Shown: positions 53,413 through 63,472, counted from the stretch's first letter. The stretch: DNA of 64,000 nucleotides from DUPQ01 sp964563155 (GCA_964563155.1 CAZLVL010000004.1:62001-126000), one strand, 5' to 3'. The notes: generated by a model not told the origin, from the letters alone. Program-made: numbers and translations.

Positions 53413-55632
53413 ATGATAAACATGAAGAAAAAAGAGAAGAAAGAAGACAGATTGAAAAGTGAAAAGGATAATATAAATAATAATCTTGCAAGAAAAAGAT
53501 TGTTAGTATTAACCAGCTTTTTTATCATCTTTGCTATGGTTGTAGCAGGCTATACTGGTTATGTTCAATTACTTTGGGCAAAAGAATTAAGGGTAATGGC
53601 TAGTGAAATGCAAAATAGGGATAGAACCATTAAGGCTCAAAGGGGAAATATCTATGATAGTCTAGGAAATCCCTTAGCAATATCCATAAGTGTGGATACT
53701 ATTACTGCTAGTCCCGCCATATTAGGAACTAATACCAATGTAACCGTAGCTGAAGTCACAAAAAGATTAAGTGAAATTTTAGATTTAGATTATGATAGTC
53801 TCTTAAAAAAACTAGATAACAAAACCCAATACCAGCAAATTGCTTTTAAAGTAGAAAAAGAATTGAGCCAAGAAGTAAAAGAGTATCTTGATGAGTTTAA
53901 GATTGATGGCATATATATTCAAAAAGATACAAAGCGCTATTACCCCTATGGCGACATGTGTGCCCATGTCATAGGTTTTGCTGGAGATGACAATCAAGGC
54001 CTCTTAGGCTTAGAACTAGCTGCAGACTCCTATTTAAGGGGCATTGATGGCAAGATTTTAAGTGATTTGGATGTTAAAGGTACCCAATTGCCTTTTTCTG
54101 AACAAGGTAAAATTGAAGCAACTGACGGCTATAACGTGGTAACAACAATCAACATAGATATTCAAAAAATTGCTGAAGAAGTAGTTAATATGGCAATTGT
54201 AGATAATAAATCACAAGATGGGGCTGTCTGTATTGTTTCTGATAGTAAAAGTGGAAAAGTTTTGGCTATGGTATCAGAACCTGGTTTTGATTTAAATGAC
54301 CCAAGAGCCCTCCCTGAAGGCTACAACATTGAAGGTTGGACCGGTATGAGAGCTTCTGATGTGGACCTTTTATACAGCACAGTATGGAGAAACAAGGCCC
54401 TTATGGATACCTATGAACCAGGCTCTACCTTTAAGGCTATAACCACAGCAATAGCCTTAGAAGAGAGTAAGATTACTCTAGATACCCTAGTAACAGACTT
54501 TCCAGTGACAGTATCTGGTGCAACAATACATTGTTGGTCAAAGGAGTATCCTCACGGTGAAGAAACCTTCTTACAAGCTATATACAACTCTTGTAATCCA
54601 GTCTTTGTAAAAATATCCCATTTAATTGGGGTAGACATATTTTATGACTATATTAGAAACTTTGGTTTTAGAAATAGTTCAGGAATTGAGCTTTATGGTG
54701 AAGGTGAAAGTATTTTTCATGAAAATCCAACTAAGTTAGATATGTCTGTTGCTTCTTTTGGTCAAAGATTCCAAGTTACTCCCATGCAAATGGTAAGTGC
54801 ATATAATGCAATAGCCAATGGGGGATATCTTAAAAAGCCCTATCTGATTGAAAAGATTACTGACCAGAATAATAATACTATTATGGAGTTTGAGCCCACT
54901 GAATTAAGACAAGTTATTTCCAAAGAAAGCTCAGACCAACTTAGAGAGGTCTTAGAAGGAGTCGTTTCTGAAGGTGGAGGAAAGAATGCCTATGTAGAAG
55001 GCTATAAAATTGCTGGAAAGACCGGTACCAGTGAAACAACCATAGATGATGTATATGTTTCTTCTTTTATAGGGTTTGCACCAGCTGACAATCCAGCTAT
55101 AACAGTGCTTTTCATAGTTTTTAATCCCCAAGGTGAATCCTATTATGGAAGCCAGGTAGCTGCACCCTATGCAAAAATTGTATTTCAAAGAGCCTTAGAA
55201 GAATTGGGAGTAAGACAAAGTAGTGAATCAAAGCAAAAGGCAAAAATTACAATACCTTCTCTTACAGGGTATAATATTAAAAAGGCAGCTGAAAAGCTAA
55301 AGTCTCTTGGACTTACCTATGAAATAGAAGGAAATGTATCAAAAGAGGATACAACAGTAATGTATCAATTTCCTGTAAGTGGAGACATATTATCCTCAGA
55401 TAGTCATGTTGTCTTGTATACTTATGTGCCAGACAGTAAAAAGACCATACAAATGCCTTATTTAATAGGAAAAGACAAGGATTATGTTATAAAGACCTTG
55501 AGAGACTTAGGATTAAATGTACAAGATGATGGAAATGGAATTTGTGTAGATGTGGAATATCCAGCAGGTAGTCTTGTTGAAAAGGGAACAATTGTTAAAA
55601 TAACATTTAGATATACAGATTATTTGGATTAA
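53413..55632 (+). CDS. Class B penicillin-binding protein with two PASTA domains (FtsI/SpoVD type)
   Basis: About 739 residues. Crosslinks peptidoglycan at the septum or spore cortex. N-terminal helix at about 32-52, dimerisation domain (AQRGNIYDSLGNPLA), then the transpeptidase: SxxK in YEPGSTFKAIT near residue 338, SxN in YNSCNPVF, KTG in AGKTGTSET. Two PASTA domains follow (ITIPSLTGYNIKKAAEKL and IQMPYLIGKDKDYVIKTL). Several starts are possible (GTG 53407, ATG 53413, ATG 53422) and none has a ribosome site. SpoVD and FtsI cannot be told apart without other genome data. Confidence 0.92.
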   Translation: MINMKKKEKKEDRLKSEKDNINNNLARKRLLVLTSFFIIFAMVVAGYTGYVQLLWAKELRVMASEMQNRDRTIKAQRGNIYDSLGNPLAISISVDTITASPAILGTNTNVTVAEVTKRLSEILDLDYDSLLKKLDNKTQYQQIAFKVEKELSQEVKEYLDEFKIDGIYIQKDTKRYYPYGDMCAHVIGFAGDDNQGLLGLELAADSYLRGIDGKILSDLDVKGTQLPFSEQGKIEATDGYNVVTTINIDIQKIAEEVVNMAIVDNKSQDGAVCIVSDSKSGKVLAMVSEPGFDLNDPRALPEGYNIEGWTGMRASDVDLLYSTVWRNKALMDTYEPGSTFKAITTAIALEESKITLDTLVTDFPVTVSGATIHCWSKEYPHGEETFLQAIYNSCNPVFVKISHLIGVDIFYDYIRNFGFRNSSGIELYGEGESIFHENPTKLDMSVASFGQRFQVTPMQMVSAYNAIANGGYLKKPYLIEKITDQNNNTIMEFEPTELRQVISKESSDQLREVLEGVVSEGGGKNAYVEGYKIAGKTGTSETTIDDVYVSSFIGFAPADNPAITVLFIVFNPQGESYYGSQVAAPYAKIVFQRALEELGVRQSSESKQKAKITIPSLTGYNIKKAAEKLKSLGLTYEIEGNVSKEDTTVMYQFPVSGDILSSDSHVVLYTYVPDSKKTIQMPYLIGKDKDYVIKTLRDLGLNVQDDGNGICVDVEYPAGSLVEKGTIVKITFRYTDYLD

Positions 55633-55669
55633 TAAATCACTATTGTATAGTTAGGGGTATGGTTAGTAA

Positions 55670-57163
55670 ATGATTAGAATTAAAGATCTTTTAAAAACAT
55701 GTGAATACAAAAATCTTTATGGAAACCAGAATTTTCAAATAGAAGATATTAGTTATGATTCTAGAAAAACAGATAAGAATCACCTTTTTATAGCTATTGA
55801 TGGGGTGGACCAAGATGGACATAAGTATATAGGTCTGGCGGTAGAAAAAGGAGCTAGAGCTCTTGTTGTAAGTAAAGATTTTGATAAGTATATTGATTTG
55901 TATCCAAATTTAACTATTATTGAGGTTTTTCATGCTAGGAGATTTTTGGCTCAGGCTTCAAGTGTGTTTTTTGAAAATCCCTCAGCTAGTTTAAACTTAA
56001 TAGGTATTACAGGTACAAAAGGAAAGTCTACCATTAGCTACATGATTAAAGAGATTTTTGACAAGGCAAGTAAAGCAACTGCCATTATAGGAACCATGGG
56101 AGCCGTTTATGGGGATAAAACCAAAGACTTATCTGCAACAACACCTGCTTCTTATGATTTGCAAAAATTATTCTTAGACTTTAAAAATGCAGGCGTGAAA
56201 ACTTGTGTAATGGAAGTTTCTTCAATTGCTCTTAAGCAAGATAGGGTATATGGCTTGGATTTTTCAGCTGTCTTATACACCAACTTAACACAAGCCCATA
56301 TTACACCAAGAGAACATCCCACCTTTGATGATTACTATCAGTCTAAAAAAATGATATTCCAAAAAAGTCCTCTTGTTTTTGTTAACAGGGATGATGACTT
56401 AGTAATGAAAGCTCTTGAAGAGTTTATAAAGGAAGATAATTTTAAAAGTGAGAGGAAAATCCATACTATAGGTCTAGATTCAAAGGCTGATATATATGCA
56501 TCTGATATTAAATCGGAAAACCATAAAAGCACCTTTAGATATGTAGGCTTAGGTCAAGACTTTGAAATTGAAGTGGATATGCCAGGTCTTTTTAATGTAT
56601 ACAACGCTCTTTTTGCAGCAAGTCTTGCTTTAATAAATAATATTGATATTGAATATATAAAAGAAGCTCTTAGGGTGGTTCAAGTTAAGGGAAGATGTGA
56701 AAAAGTGGAAACTAAGAGAGATTTTACTCTTATGATAGACTATGCCCATACACCTGATAGCCTTGAAAAGCTTTTAGTAGCAGTAAAAGAAACCCATAAT
56801 AAGGGAAGGGTAATATGTCTTTTTGGCTGTGGAGGAGATAGAGACAAATATATGAGGCCCTTAATGGGAGAGATATCTGGATTAAATGCAGATTTTACCA
56901 TTATTACATCGGATAATTCTAGAACAGAAGATCCAGATAATATCATTGCCATGATTGAAGAGGGAATAAAAAAGACAAAGGGCCAATATATCAGAATTAC
57001 GGACAGGACCCAGGCTATTTATCATGGGCTTTCTATAGCTAAAAAAGATGATATCCTAATACTAGCAGGTAAAGGCCATGAGACCTATATGGACGTTGGT
57101 GGGGAAAAGATCAACTATGATGAAAGAGAAATTGTGAAAGAGGCTTTGGAAAAAATAAAATGA
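55670..57163 (+). CDS. murE: UDP-MurNAc-tripeptide synthetase (MurE)
   Basis: Adds the third amino acid to the peptidoglycan precursor using ATP. 497 residues. The ATP loop GITGTKGKSTISYMI is near residue 110, and HTPDSLEKLL plus GCGGDRDKYMRP are Mur-ligase signatures. The amino-acid specificity motif reads DNSRTEDP; diaminopimelate enzymes normally have DNPR, with the Arg kept here, so meso-DAP is the best guess. The Pro-to-Ser change is unusual. It overlaps murF by 4 bases. ATG 55670 has a distant AGGGG. Confidence 0.94.
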   Translation: MIRIKDLLKTCEYKNLYGNQNFQIEDISYDSRKTDKNHLFIAIDGVDQDGHKYIGLAVEKGARALVVSKDFDKYIDLYPNLTIIEVFHARRFLAQASSVFFENPSASLNLIGITGTKGKSTISYMIKEIFDKASKATAIIGTMGAVYGDKTKDLSATTPASYDLQKLFLDFKNAGVKTCVMEVSSIALKQDRVYGLDFSAVLYTNLTQAHITPREHPTFDDYYQSKKMIFQKSPLVFVNRDDDLVMKALEEFIKEDNFKSERKIHTIGLDSKADIYASDIKSENHKSTFRYVGLGQDFEIEVDMPGLFNVYNALFAASLALINNIDIEYIKEALRVVQVKGRCEKVETKRDFTLMIDYAHTPDSLEKLLVAVKETHNKGRVICLFGCGGDRDKYMRPLMGEISGLNADFTIITSDNSRTEDPDNIIAMIEEGIKKTKGQYIRITDRTQAIYHGLSIAKKDDILILAGKGHETYMDVGGEKINYDEREIVKEALEKIK

Positions 57164-58530
57164 TTTTGAATCTAAAAGAAACATTTGAATTATTGGAAAA
57201 TGAATATCTTAATGATGAGAATCCTTGGATAAAAGGAGTATCAATAGATAGTAGAACCATAAAAGAGGGCTTTATTTACTTTGCAATTATTGGAGATAAT
57301 TTTGATGGCCATGATTTTATAAAGAAGGCCTTTGAAAAAGGAGCTCTAGCTGCTGTATCTTCTAATAAGTCTTTAGATTTAGGTGCAAATAATCCAATTA
57401 TCTATGTAGAAGATACAAGACAAGCCTTAACAGACCTAGCTAGGTACTATAGAAAGAAGTTTGACATTCCCATAGTAGGAATAACAGGTTCTAATGGGAA
57501 AACTACTACTAAAGAATATGTAAAAAGTGTACTACAAACTAAATATAATGTTTCTTATACCTTAGGTAATTTAAATAACCAAACTGGAGTTCCTTTAACC
57601 ATATTTTCCTTTACTAAAGCAACGAAAGCTGGGGTAGTGGAAATGGGAATGAATATGAGACAAGAGATAAGTCAACTCTCAAGATTGGTTGAGCCTGATA
57701 TTGGGATTATTACTAATATTGGTAGTGGACATATTGGTAAACTGGGAAGCATACAAGAAATATTTCTAGCAAAAAAGGAAATCATTGAAGGTATTAAAAA
57801 AGATGGCTTCTTAATCTTAAATGATGACGATGCTTTTCTTTCTTCGATTGAAGAAGAAGACATTGATGAGAATAAGAATATAAAAATAGTAAGAGTTGGT
57901 ATCAAGTCAAAAAGGGCTCATGTTATGGCAAGAGATTTAGTCTTAAATGAAGATATGACCTATTCTTTTAAATATGAAGGTTTTGACATTACCTTAGCCT
58001 TACCAGGAATACACAATGTCTACAATGCTCTAAATGGATTAGCATTGGTGAAGATATTAGATTTAGACCTTAAAAAAGCTATTGATGCTATAGAAAAGTT
58101 TGAAGGATATCATATGAGAAGTCAAATTTGTAAAATTGGCGATAATATAGTTATTAATGATGCCTACAATGCTAATTATGACTCAATGAAAGCTTCAATT
58201 GATATTTTAGCCAACTACAAGCAAAGAAAAATAGCTGTATTGGGAGATATGTTAGAGCTAGGAAGCTTTGAAAAGGATTATCACAAAAAGGTAGGAGCAT
58301 ACTTAAAGAAAAAGAGTATTGACTTACTTTTAGCTGTAGGTAATAATGCTGATTTTTACAAAGAAGGGGCTCTAGAAGCTGGAATGGACCAAAGTAAGGT
58401 CTTAGTTTTTTCTAATATAGAAGAAGCTAAGCAAGCTTTACACAAGCTTCTAATACCTTTTGATGTTATATTAATAAAAGGCTCAAGAGGAGCTCAAATG
58501 GAAAGAATATTGGAAGGATGGAAAGAATAA
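57160..58530 (+). CDS. murF: UDP-MurNAc-pentapeptide synthetase (MurF)
   Basis: Ligates D-Ala-D-Ala to UDP-MurNAc-tripeptide. 456 residues. The ATP loop GITGSNGKTTTKEYV is near residue 110, followed by LGNLNNQTGVPLT, VVEMGMNMRQEI, INDAYNANYDSMKAS and LGDMLELG, all typical of MurF. The ATG overlaps the murE stop. mraY starts 4 bases after its stop. Confidence 0.96.
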   Translation: MILNLKETFELLENEYLNDENPWIKGVSIDSRTIKEGFIYFAIIGDNFDGHDFIKKAFEKGALAAVSSNKSLDLGANNPIIYVEDTRQALTDLARYYRKKFDIPIVGITGSNGKTTTKEYVKSVLQTKYNVSYTLGNLNNQTGVPLTIFSFTKATKAGVVEMGMNMRQEISQLSRLVEPDIGIITNIGSGHIGKLGSIQEIFLAKKEIIEGIKKDGFLILNDDDAFLSSIEEEDIDENKNIKIVRVGIKSKRAHVMARDLVLNEDMTYSFKYEGFDITLALPGIHNVYNALNGLALVKILDLDLKKAIDAIEKFEGYHMRSQICKIGDNIVINDAYNANYDSMKASIDILANYKQRKIAVLGDMLELGSFEKDYHKKVGAYLKKKSIDLLLAVGNNADFYKEGALEAGMDQSKVLVFSNIEEAKQALHKLLIPFDVILIKGSRGAQMERILEGWKE

Positions 58531-58534
58531 TAGT

Positions 58535-59488
58535 ATGTTGAAGATTTTGGCCCTAACATTTTTATTAACCTTTATTTTGGGAAAAATATTTATTCCTCTT
58601 TTAACCAAGTTTAAAATAGGTCAAATTGTAAGAGATGATGGTCCTAAAGAGCATCTTAAAAAGACTGGTACCCCTACAATGGGTGGCATTATTTTTATAA
58701 TTCCAATAATTCTCTTTAGTTTAATAACAGATATAAATAATCCTTTAATTGTAGCTTCTATACTTTTAATATTCTTTTCTTCTTTAGTTGGATTTTTTGA
58801 CGACTATTTGAAGATTAAGAGAAAAAACAAAGACGGTTTAAAGCCTTGGTTTAAAACAGGATTTTTTGTCCTAATATCTTTAGTTTATGGTATTTATATA
58901 GCCTATTTTACTGAGTTATCTAGTAATATAGTCGTTCCTTTTACAAGAGCAAGCCAAGTTTTTACAATACCCCCTTGGCTTTATGTTATCTTTATTATGC
59001 TTTTTTACAACGCCCTTATAAATGCAGTTAACTTTACAGATGGGGTAGATGGACTTTGTGGATCTGTTACTGCCTTTGTATTTATATTTTTTGGACTAGC
59101 TTCATTTTTTATTTTTAAAGATTCATCATTTACTAATCATTCTTTTATTATTGTAGCAGCCCTAATTGGTTACTTAATATTTAATCTTCATCCAGCAAAG
59201 TTACTTATGGGAGATACAGGCTCTTTAGCTTTGGGAGCGGCGGTAAGCTCTGTATCCATTAGCTTGAAAATCCCTTGGATTATTATTATTGTAGGCTTTA
59301 TATATGTTATTGAAATATTGTCTTCTGTTATACAGGTTTTACACTACAAGAGGACAAAAAAAAGAGTCTTTTTAATGGCTCCAATTCATCATCATTTTGA
59401 ATTAAAAAAATGGAGTGAAAACAAGATTGTACTTGTCTTTTCTGGAGTTACTATATTAGGTGGAATTATTTCCTATTTGATTTTGTAA
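58535..59488 (+). CDS. mraY: Phospho-MurNAc-pentapeptide transferase (MraY)
   Basis: Forms lipid I on undecaprenyl phosphate in the membrane. 317 residues, about 10 helices. Catalytic and signature segments: GTPTMGGIIFI, the Asp pair in GFFDDYLKIKRKNKDGLKP, NAVNFTDGVDGL, and the loop HHHFELKKW near the C-terminus. murD would be expected next in most Firmicutes but is absent; the ftsW-like gene follows after 9 bases. Confidence 0.96.
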   Translation: MLKILALTFLLTFILGKIFIPLLTKFKIGQIVRDDGPKEHLKKTGTPTMGGIIFIIPIILFSLITDINNPLIVASILLIFFSSLVGFFDDYLKIKRKNKDGLKPWFKTGFFVLISLVYGIYIAYFTELSSNIVVPFTRASQVFTIPPWLYVIFIMLFYNALINAVNFTDGVDGLCGSVTAFVFIFFGLASFFIFKDSSFTNHSFIIVAALIGYLIFNLHPAKLLMGDTGSLALGAAVSSVSISLKIPWIIIIVGFIYVIEILSSVIQVLHYKRTKKRVFLMAPIHHHFELKKWSENKIVLVFSGVTILGGIISYLIL

Positions 59489-59497
59489 GGAGAAAAA

Positions 59498-60613
59498 TTG
59501 AAAGCTGAAAGAAGAAACAGGCCAGATTTTATACTTTTAATGTTAGCCCTAGTTCTAACTTCTTTTGGTATCCTGATGATTTTTAGTGCAGGTGGCCCTT
59601 ATGCTAAAAGCACCTTCAATGATATGTTTTACTTTGTAAAAGACCAGGTCTTTTATACCTTAGCTGGTCTGGTTGTCTTATTTCTAGCTTCTTTTGCAAA
59701 TTACAGGTGGTATAAGGCCTTGGCTTATCCAATTCTGGGAGGCTCCTTTATTCTTTTAATTCTTACTTATGTACCAGGTATTTCAGTTTCATACAATGAT
59801 GCTAGAAGGTGGATTAATATAGGTATTGAATTTCAACCATCAGAGATATATAAGGTTGCATTAATCATATTTTTAGCAAAAATCATAATTGATTTTAAGA
59901 AGAAGAATAAACCCTTAATAGGTTACATAGTATGTGTATCTGCGGTTATGCTTTCAGCTCTTACTATTTTTTTACAGCCCCATTTAAGTGCTGCTATTAT
60001 TATTGTGTTAGTAGGCTTTGTTGTAATATATGTAGGTGGAGCAAAGATTCAGTATTTGTTATTAACAGTAGTACCTGTTTTGGCTTTAGGTGTTTTGGGA
60101 GTTGCAAAATATGGATATATGTCAGATCGTATTGTATCTTGGCAGGACCCCTTTAACTACCAATTAGAAGGTGGTTATCAGGTGGTACAGTCACTATATG
60201 CCATAGCATCTGGAGGGCTCTTTGGGGTAGGCTTGGGAAAGAGTACTCAAAAGTTTCTATATATTCCAGAACCACAAAATGATTTTATATTTTCAATTAT
60301 TGCTGAAGAATTAGGATATATAGGGGTCTTGATAATAGTAGCTCTATTTGGCCTTCTATTGTGGAGGGGAATAAGAATTGCAATTTTGGCAGAGGATTTG
60401 TTTGGAGCTCTCTTAGCAACCGGTATAAGTTCTCTAATTTTTATCCAGATGCTCTTGAATATTTCTGTTGTTACAGGACTAATACCCAATACTGGAATAA
60501 CCCTACCATTTTTTAGTTATGGGGGCACCAGTTTAATTATGTTACTAGGACAAATTGGTATTTTGTTGAATATATCTAAGTATAGGGTTAAGAACAAGGA
60601 GTTAGACTTATGA
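59498..60613 (+). CDS. ftsW: SEDS glycosyltransferase, FtsW/SpoVE type
   Basis: A 371-residue, 10-helix lipid II polymerase of the septum. Landmarks are FQPSEIYKVALIIFLAK, FLQPHLSAAII, YQVVQSLYAIASGGLFGVGLG, QNDFIFSIIAEELGYIG and TGITLPFFSYGGTSL. Compared with the RodA protein at 49816 the end motif SYGGTS and the place in the dcw cluster favour FtsW. It starts at TTG, 5 bases after AAGGAG; no in-frame ATG fits. The murG ATG overlaps its stop by 4 bases. Confidence 0.93.
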   Translation: MKAERRNRPDFILLMLALVLTSFGILMIFSAGGPYAKSTFNDMFYFVKDQVFYTLAGLVVLFLASFANYRWYKALAYPILGGSFILLILTYVPGISVSYNDARRWINIGIEFQPSEIYKVALIIFLAKIIIDFKKKNKPLIGYIVCVSAVMLSALTIFLQPHLSAAIIIVLVGFVVIYVGGAKIQYLLLTVVPVLALGVLGVAKYGYMSDRIVSWQDPFNYQLEGGYQVVQSLYAIASGGLFGVGLGKSTQKFLYIPEPQNDFIFSIIAEELGYIGVLIIVALFGLLLWRGIRIAILAEDLFGALLATGISSLIFIQMLLNISVVTGLIPNTGITLPFFSYGGTSLIMLLGQIGILLNISKYRVKNKELDL

Positions 60614-61719
60614 GAGTATTAATAGCTGGTGGTGGTTCAGCAGGTCATGTGAACCCAGCCCTGGCAATAGCAAAAGAGATTAGAAAAAAACAAGAAGATA
60701 CACAAATACTCTTTGTTGGATCGGTTGATGGTTTAGAAAAGGACTTGGTTCCCCTTGAAGGCTTTGATATTAAGTTTATTCAAATAAAGGGTTTTAAGAG
60801 ATCCTTATCTTTTGACACCATAAAAACATTTTTTATTATGATAAAGGGCTTTTTCCAGGCTAGAAAAATTGTAAAGCAATTTAAACCTGATATTTCTATA
60901 GGTACAGGAGGTTTTGTTTCTGGACCTGTTCTTTTAGCTGCATATTTGAAAAAAAGCAAGATTATGATTCATGAGCAAAATACCTTTCCTGGAATTACAA
61001 ACAGACTTTTAAGTAGAATAAGTGACATTTCATTATCTGCCTATGAATCTACAAAGGAGCATTTTAAAAGGGCTAAAAAAATAGTAGTAACTGGTAATTT
61101 GATAGATACTGCCTTTGAAAATATGGAAACATATAGTGTATCTTCTGGTTTGAAAAATATAGTTATTATTGGTGGCAGCCAAGGTGCTATGACCATTAAT
61201 AGGGTAGTGGCCCAAATGATTAATGAATTTATAAAAAAAGATGATTTTAGTCTTATTTTTGCACCAGGTAAAAAACATTATGATTTGGTTATGTCTACCA
61301 TTAAAAGGGATTTGGTTAAGGATTTACCCAATGTTTTAATCAAGGATTACATCTATGAAAGAGAAAAAACGTATAAAAAGGCGGATCTCATGATTACTAG
61401 AGGGGGAGCAATCTCAATTAGTGAGGTTTTAGCCATGGGAAAACCTGCAATTATAATTCCATCTCCCTTTGTTCCAGATAGGGCACAAGAGAGAAATGCA
61501 GAATTTATATATGAAAAAAAGGCCTGCGAAATTATATATGATGATGAAACTTTTACGGCCCAAAAACTATATGATAAGATTAAGAAGATGATTTCAAACC
61601 CAGATGCTTTGATGGATTTGTCTCAAAGAGCTTATGCTTTAGGCATTAAAGATGCCAGTGTCAGGGTATTTAAAGAGTATATGGAGTTATATGATGAAGT
61701 TAAGAGTATTAGGAAATAA
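60610..61719 (+). CDS. murG: UDP-GlcNAc transferase MurG (lipid II synthesis)
   Basis: Adds GlcNAc to lipid I on the inner face of the membrane. 369 residues, GT28. The glycine loop AGGGSAGHVNPALAIAKEI, GTGGFVSGPVLLAAY, HEQNTFPGITNRLLS, GGSQGAMTIN and TRGGAISISEVLAMGKPAIIIP are canonical. The gene's last 26 bases overlap the MBL-fold gene. The usual murB/ftsQ genes do not follow. Confidence 0.96.
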   Translation: MRVLIAGGGSAGHVNPALAIAKEIRKKQEDTQILFVGSVDGLEKDLVPLEGFDIKFIQIKGFKRSLSFDTIKTFFIMIKGFFQARKIVKQFKPDISIGTGGFVSGPVLLAAYLKKSKIMIHEQNTFPGITNRLLSRISDISLSAYESTKEHFKRAKKIVVTGNLIDTAFENMETYSVSSGLKNIVIIGGSQGAMTINRVVAQMINEFIKKDDFSLIFAPGKKHYDLVMSTIKRDLVKDLPNVLIKDYIYEREKTYKKADLMITRGGAISISEVLAMGKPAIIIPSPFVPDRAQERNAEFIYEKKACEIIYDDETFTAQKLYDKIKKMISNPDALMDLSQRAYALGIKDASVRVFKEYMELYDEVKSIRK

Positions 61720-62401
61720 TGGACCATATCCAGAGGCTGGACAAGCTTGTTCTGGCTATCTTATTGAAAAAGAAAACTCTGCCTTTTTAATGGATTGTGG
61801 AAGTGGCGTTTTATCTAACCTATTAAAATTTAAAAACCTAGATCAGATTTCTTTTGTAGTCTTAAGCCATTTGCATTTTGACCATATGTCAGACATCTTA
61901 CCCTTAAGATATGGTCTTCAGGTCTTAAAAAGAAAAATGGATATTTATTTACCCAAAAGTCCCAAGGAAGTAGTAGAGCTTCTAAAATGTGATGAGTTTA
62001 ATCTTCATTTCATAGATGAAGATTACAAAATTGAAAGAGACGGTTTTAGTCTCTTGTTTAAAAGGACTGAACACCCAGTGGAAACTTATGCTATAAAGGT
62101 CAATAACTGTTTTGTTTATACAGCTGATTTAGCCAAATGGGAGCCTCTAGTAGAGTTCGCTAAAGAATGTAAGCTTCTATTAGCTGATTCTGCATATTTA
62201 GATAAGGACAAGATTGAAAAACCTGTCCATTTGACAGCTAATGAATGTGGCATCTTGGCAAAAGAAGCAAAAGTTCATCAGCTTTTGTTAACTCATTTTC
62301 TTCCAAATTCTGATAGAACCTTGTTATTAGAAAGGGCTAAAAGCCAATTTAAAAACACAAATTTGGCTCTTATTCTTGAAAGTTATCCCATACAATTCTA
62401 A
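61694..62401 (+). CDS. MBL-fold metallo-hydrolase (RNase Z-like branch)
   Basis: 235 residues. The metal motif VLSHLHFDHMSD (HxHxDH) is near residue 60, with further His and Asp ligands in YTADLAKW and LLTHFLP. It resembles stand-alone cytoplasmic hydrolases of the ElaC/RNase Z type; no substrate is predictable. The in-frame region upstream (from 61652) lies inside murG; ATG 61694 is 7 bases after GGAG and gives the sensible N-terminus MKLRVLGNNGPYPEAG. Overlap with murG suggests the same transcript. Confidence 0.85.
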   Translation: MKLRVLGNNGPYPEAGQACSGYLIEKENSAFLMDCGSGVLSNLLKFKNLDQISFVVLSHLHFDHMSDILPLRYGLQVLKRKMDIYLPKSPKEVVELLKCDEFNLHFIDEDYKIERDGFSLLFKRTEHPVETYAIKVNNCFVYTADLAKWEPLVEFAKECKLLLADSAYLDKDKIEKPVHLTANECGILAKEAKVHQLLLTHFLPNSDRTLLLERAKSQFKNTNLALILESYPIQF

Positions 62402-62440
62402 TACTTTATAGGATTATTTTAATAAATTATTGAAAAATAT

Positions 62441-63472
62441 ATGTTTTTAAAAAATATGATGTATCATTTAAACGTGAAAACCTTTAACAAAATTATTTTA
62501 TTAATATCGCTAGTTTCTTTGGTGGCTTTTATCTTAAGTGGATGTTTTTCTCTATTACCTCAAGAAGATGAAATGCTACCTATTCCTATGCCTTCATATA
62601 CAGTAAGAGATTATAGGACTATTCAAGCAGAAAGAAAGACTTTAGAAAAGAAGTTTACATCTTTTGGAGTTGTAGGCTTCGACTATACAAATATTGAAAA
62701 GCAGAATTTTAAAGTAAACGGCTATATAGATGAAATATTTGTTGAAGAGGGAGAAATCGTAGAAGAAGGACAGCTTCTAGCTACCTTAAAAGAACCAAAA
62801 AACAAAAATGAAGTTGAGTATACCTATAACGAGACTCTTAATAGATTTTTAGATGCTCAAGACAGGTACCTAAATCAACAAGCTACCAAGTATGAGTTTA
62901 GATATGCTGAAATTCAGTATGAACATGCTAAGGAAGCCTATGACCTATTAGACGATTACATGAAGTCTCTTAACCTATATGCCAGTAAATCAGGTTATGT
63001 TATCAATGTTCTTGCTTTAAAGGAAGATACCCCTATAGGTTATACAATTGATCTATGTTCTATAGCTGATGATATTGATTTAAAGATTGAAGCTTCTTTA
63101 ACAACGGCTACTTTAAAACTTATTAATTTAAGAAGCAAGGTAATACTGATTTTTGATGATACTGAATACGATGGTTACGTGGCAAAAATTGAGGGAACTA
63201 CCTTGGAAATAAAGTCAGATCAAATGCCATTTTTAAAGACTGGCGACATAGTTCAACTATATATTGTCTTAGAAAAACTAGTGGATGTTCTTGTTATTCC
63301 TAAAAATGTAGTTGCCATGACCTCAACAGATTCTGGCTCTGTAAGAATTTTAAAAGACAAGGTGCCAGTAACTCTTAACTTGAAGTTTGGTCTTGTTACA
63401 GATACAGAAATAGAAGTATTACCTGGTCAAGGCATAGATGAAGAGACCTTAATTATTGGAGGATCATATTAG
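62441..63472 (+). CDS. HlyD-like (MFP) lipoprotein adaptor of an ABC exporter
   Basis: 343 residues. N-terminal hydrophobic segment ending in the lipobox LSGC (about residue 35) predicts a lipoprotein. A split biotinyl-lipoyl-like domain (YIDEIFVEEGEIVEEGQLLATL ... SKSGYVINVLALKEDTPIG) brackets a short coiled coil (about residues 130-185), the MFP pattern; a beta-barrel follows. It abuts an ABC permease gene, so it likely links a MacB-like exporter to its surroundings. The start is uncertain: neither ATG 62441 nor the in-frame GTG 62474 has a ribosome site. Confidence 0.82.
   Translation: MFLKNMMYHLNVKTFNKIILLISLVSLVAFILSGCFSLLPQEDEMLPIPMPSYTVRDYRTIQAERKTLEKKFTSFGVVGFDYTNIEKQNFKVNGYIDEIFVEEGEIVEEGQLLATLKEPKNKNEVEYTYNETLNRFLDAQDRYLNQQATKYEFRYAEIQYEHAKEAYDLLDDYMKSLNLYASKSGYVINVLALKEDTPIGYTIDLCSIADDIDLKIEASLTTATLKLINLRSKVILIFDDTEYDGYVAKIEGTTLEIKSDQMPFLKTGDIVQLYIVLEKLVDVLVIPKNVVAMTSTDSGSVRILKDKVPVTLNLKFGLVTDTEIEVLPGQGIDEETLIIGGSY

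Noticed and set aside
53398..53413. TATAAT close to the PBP start as a third leaderless gene
   Set aside because: No -35 or TGn extension, the gene lies 15 bases after the ftsL-like gene in one operon, and such boxes arise easily in AT-rich DNA.
59932..60156. 74-codon plus-strand ORF inside ftsW
   Set aside because: Shifted frame of a conserved membrane-protein gene; Cys/Tyr-rich composition typical of out-of-frame reading.
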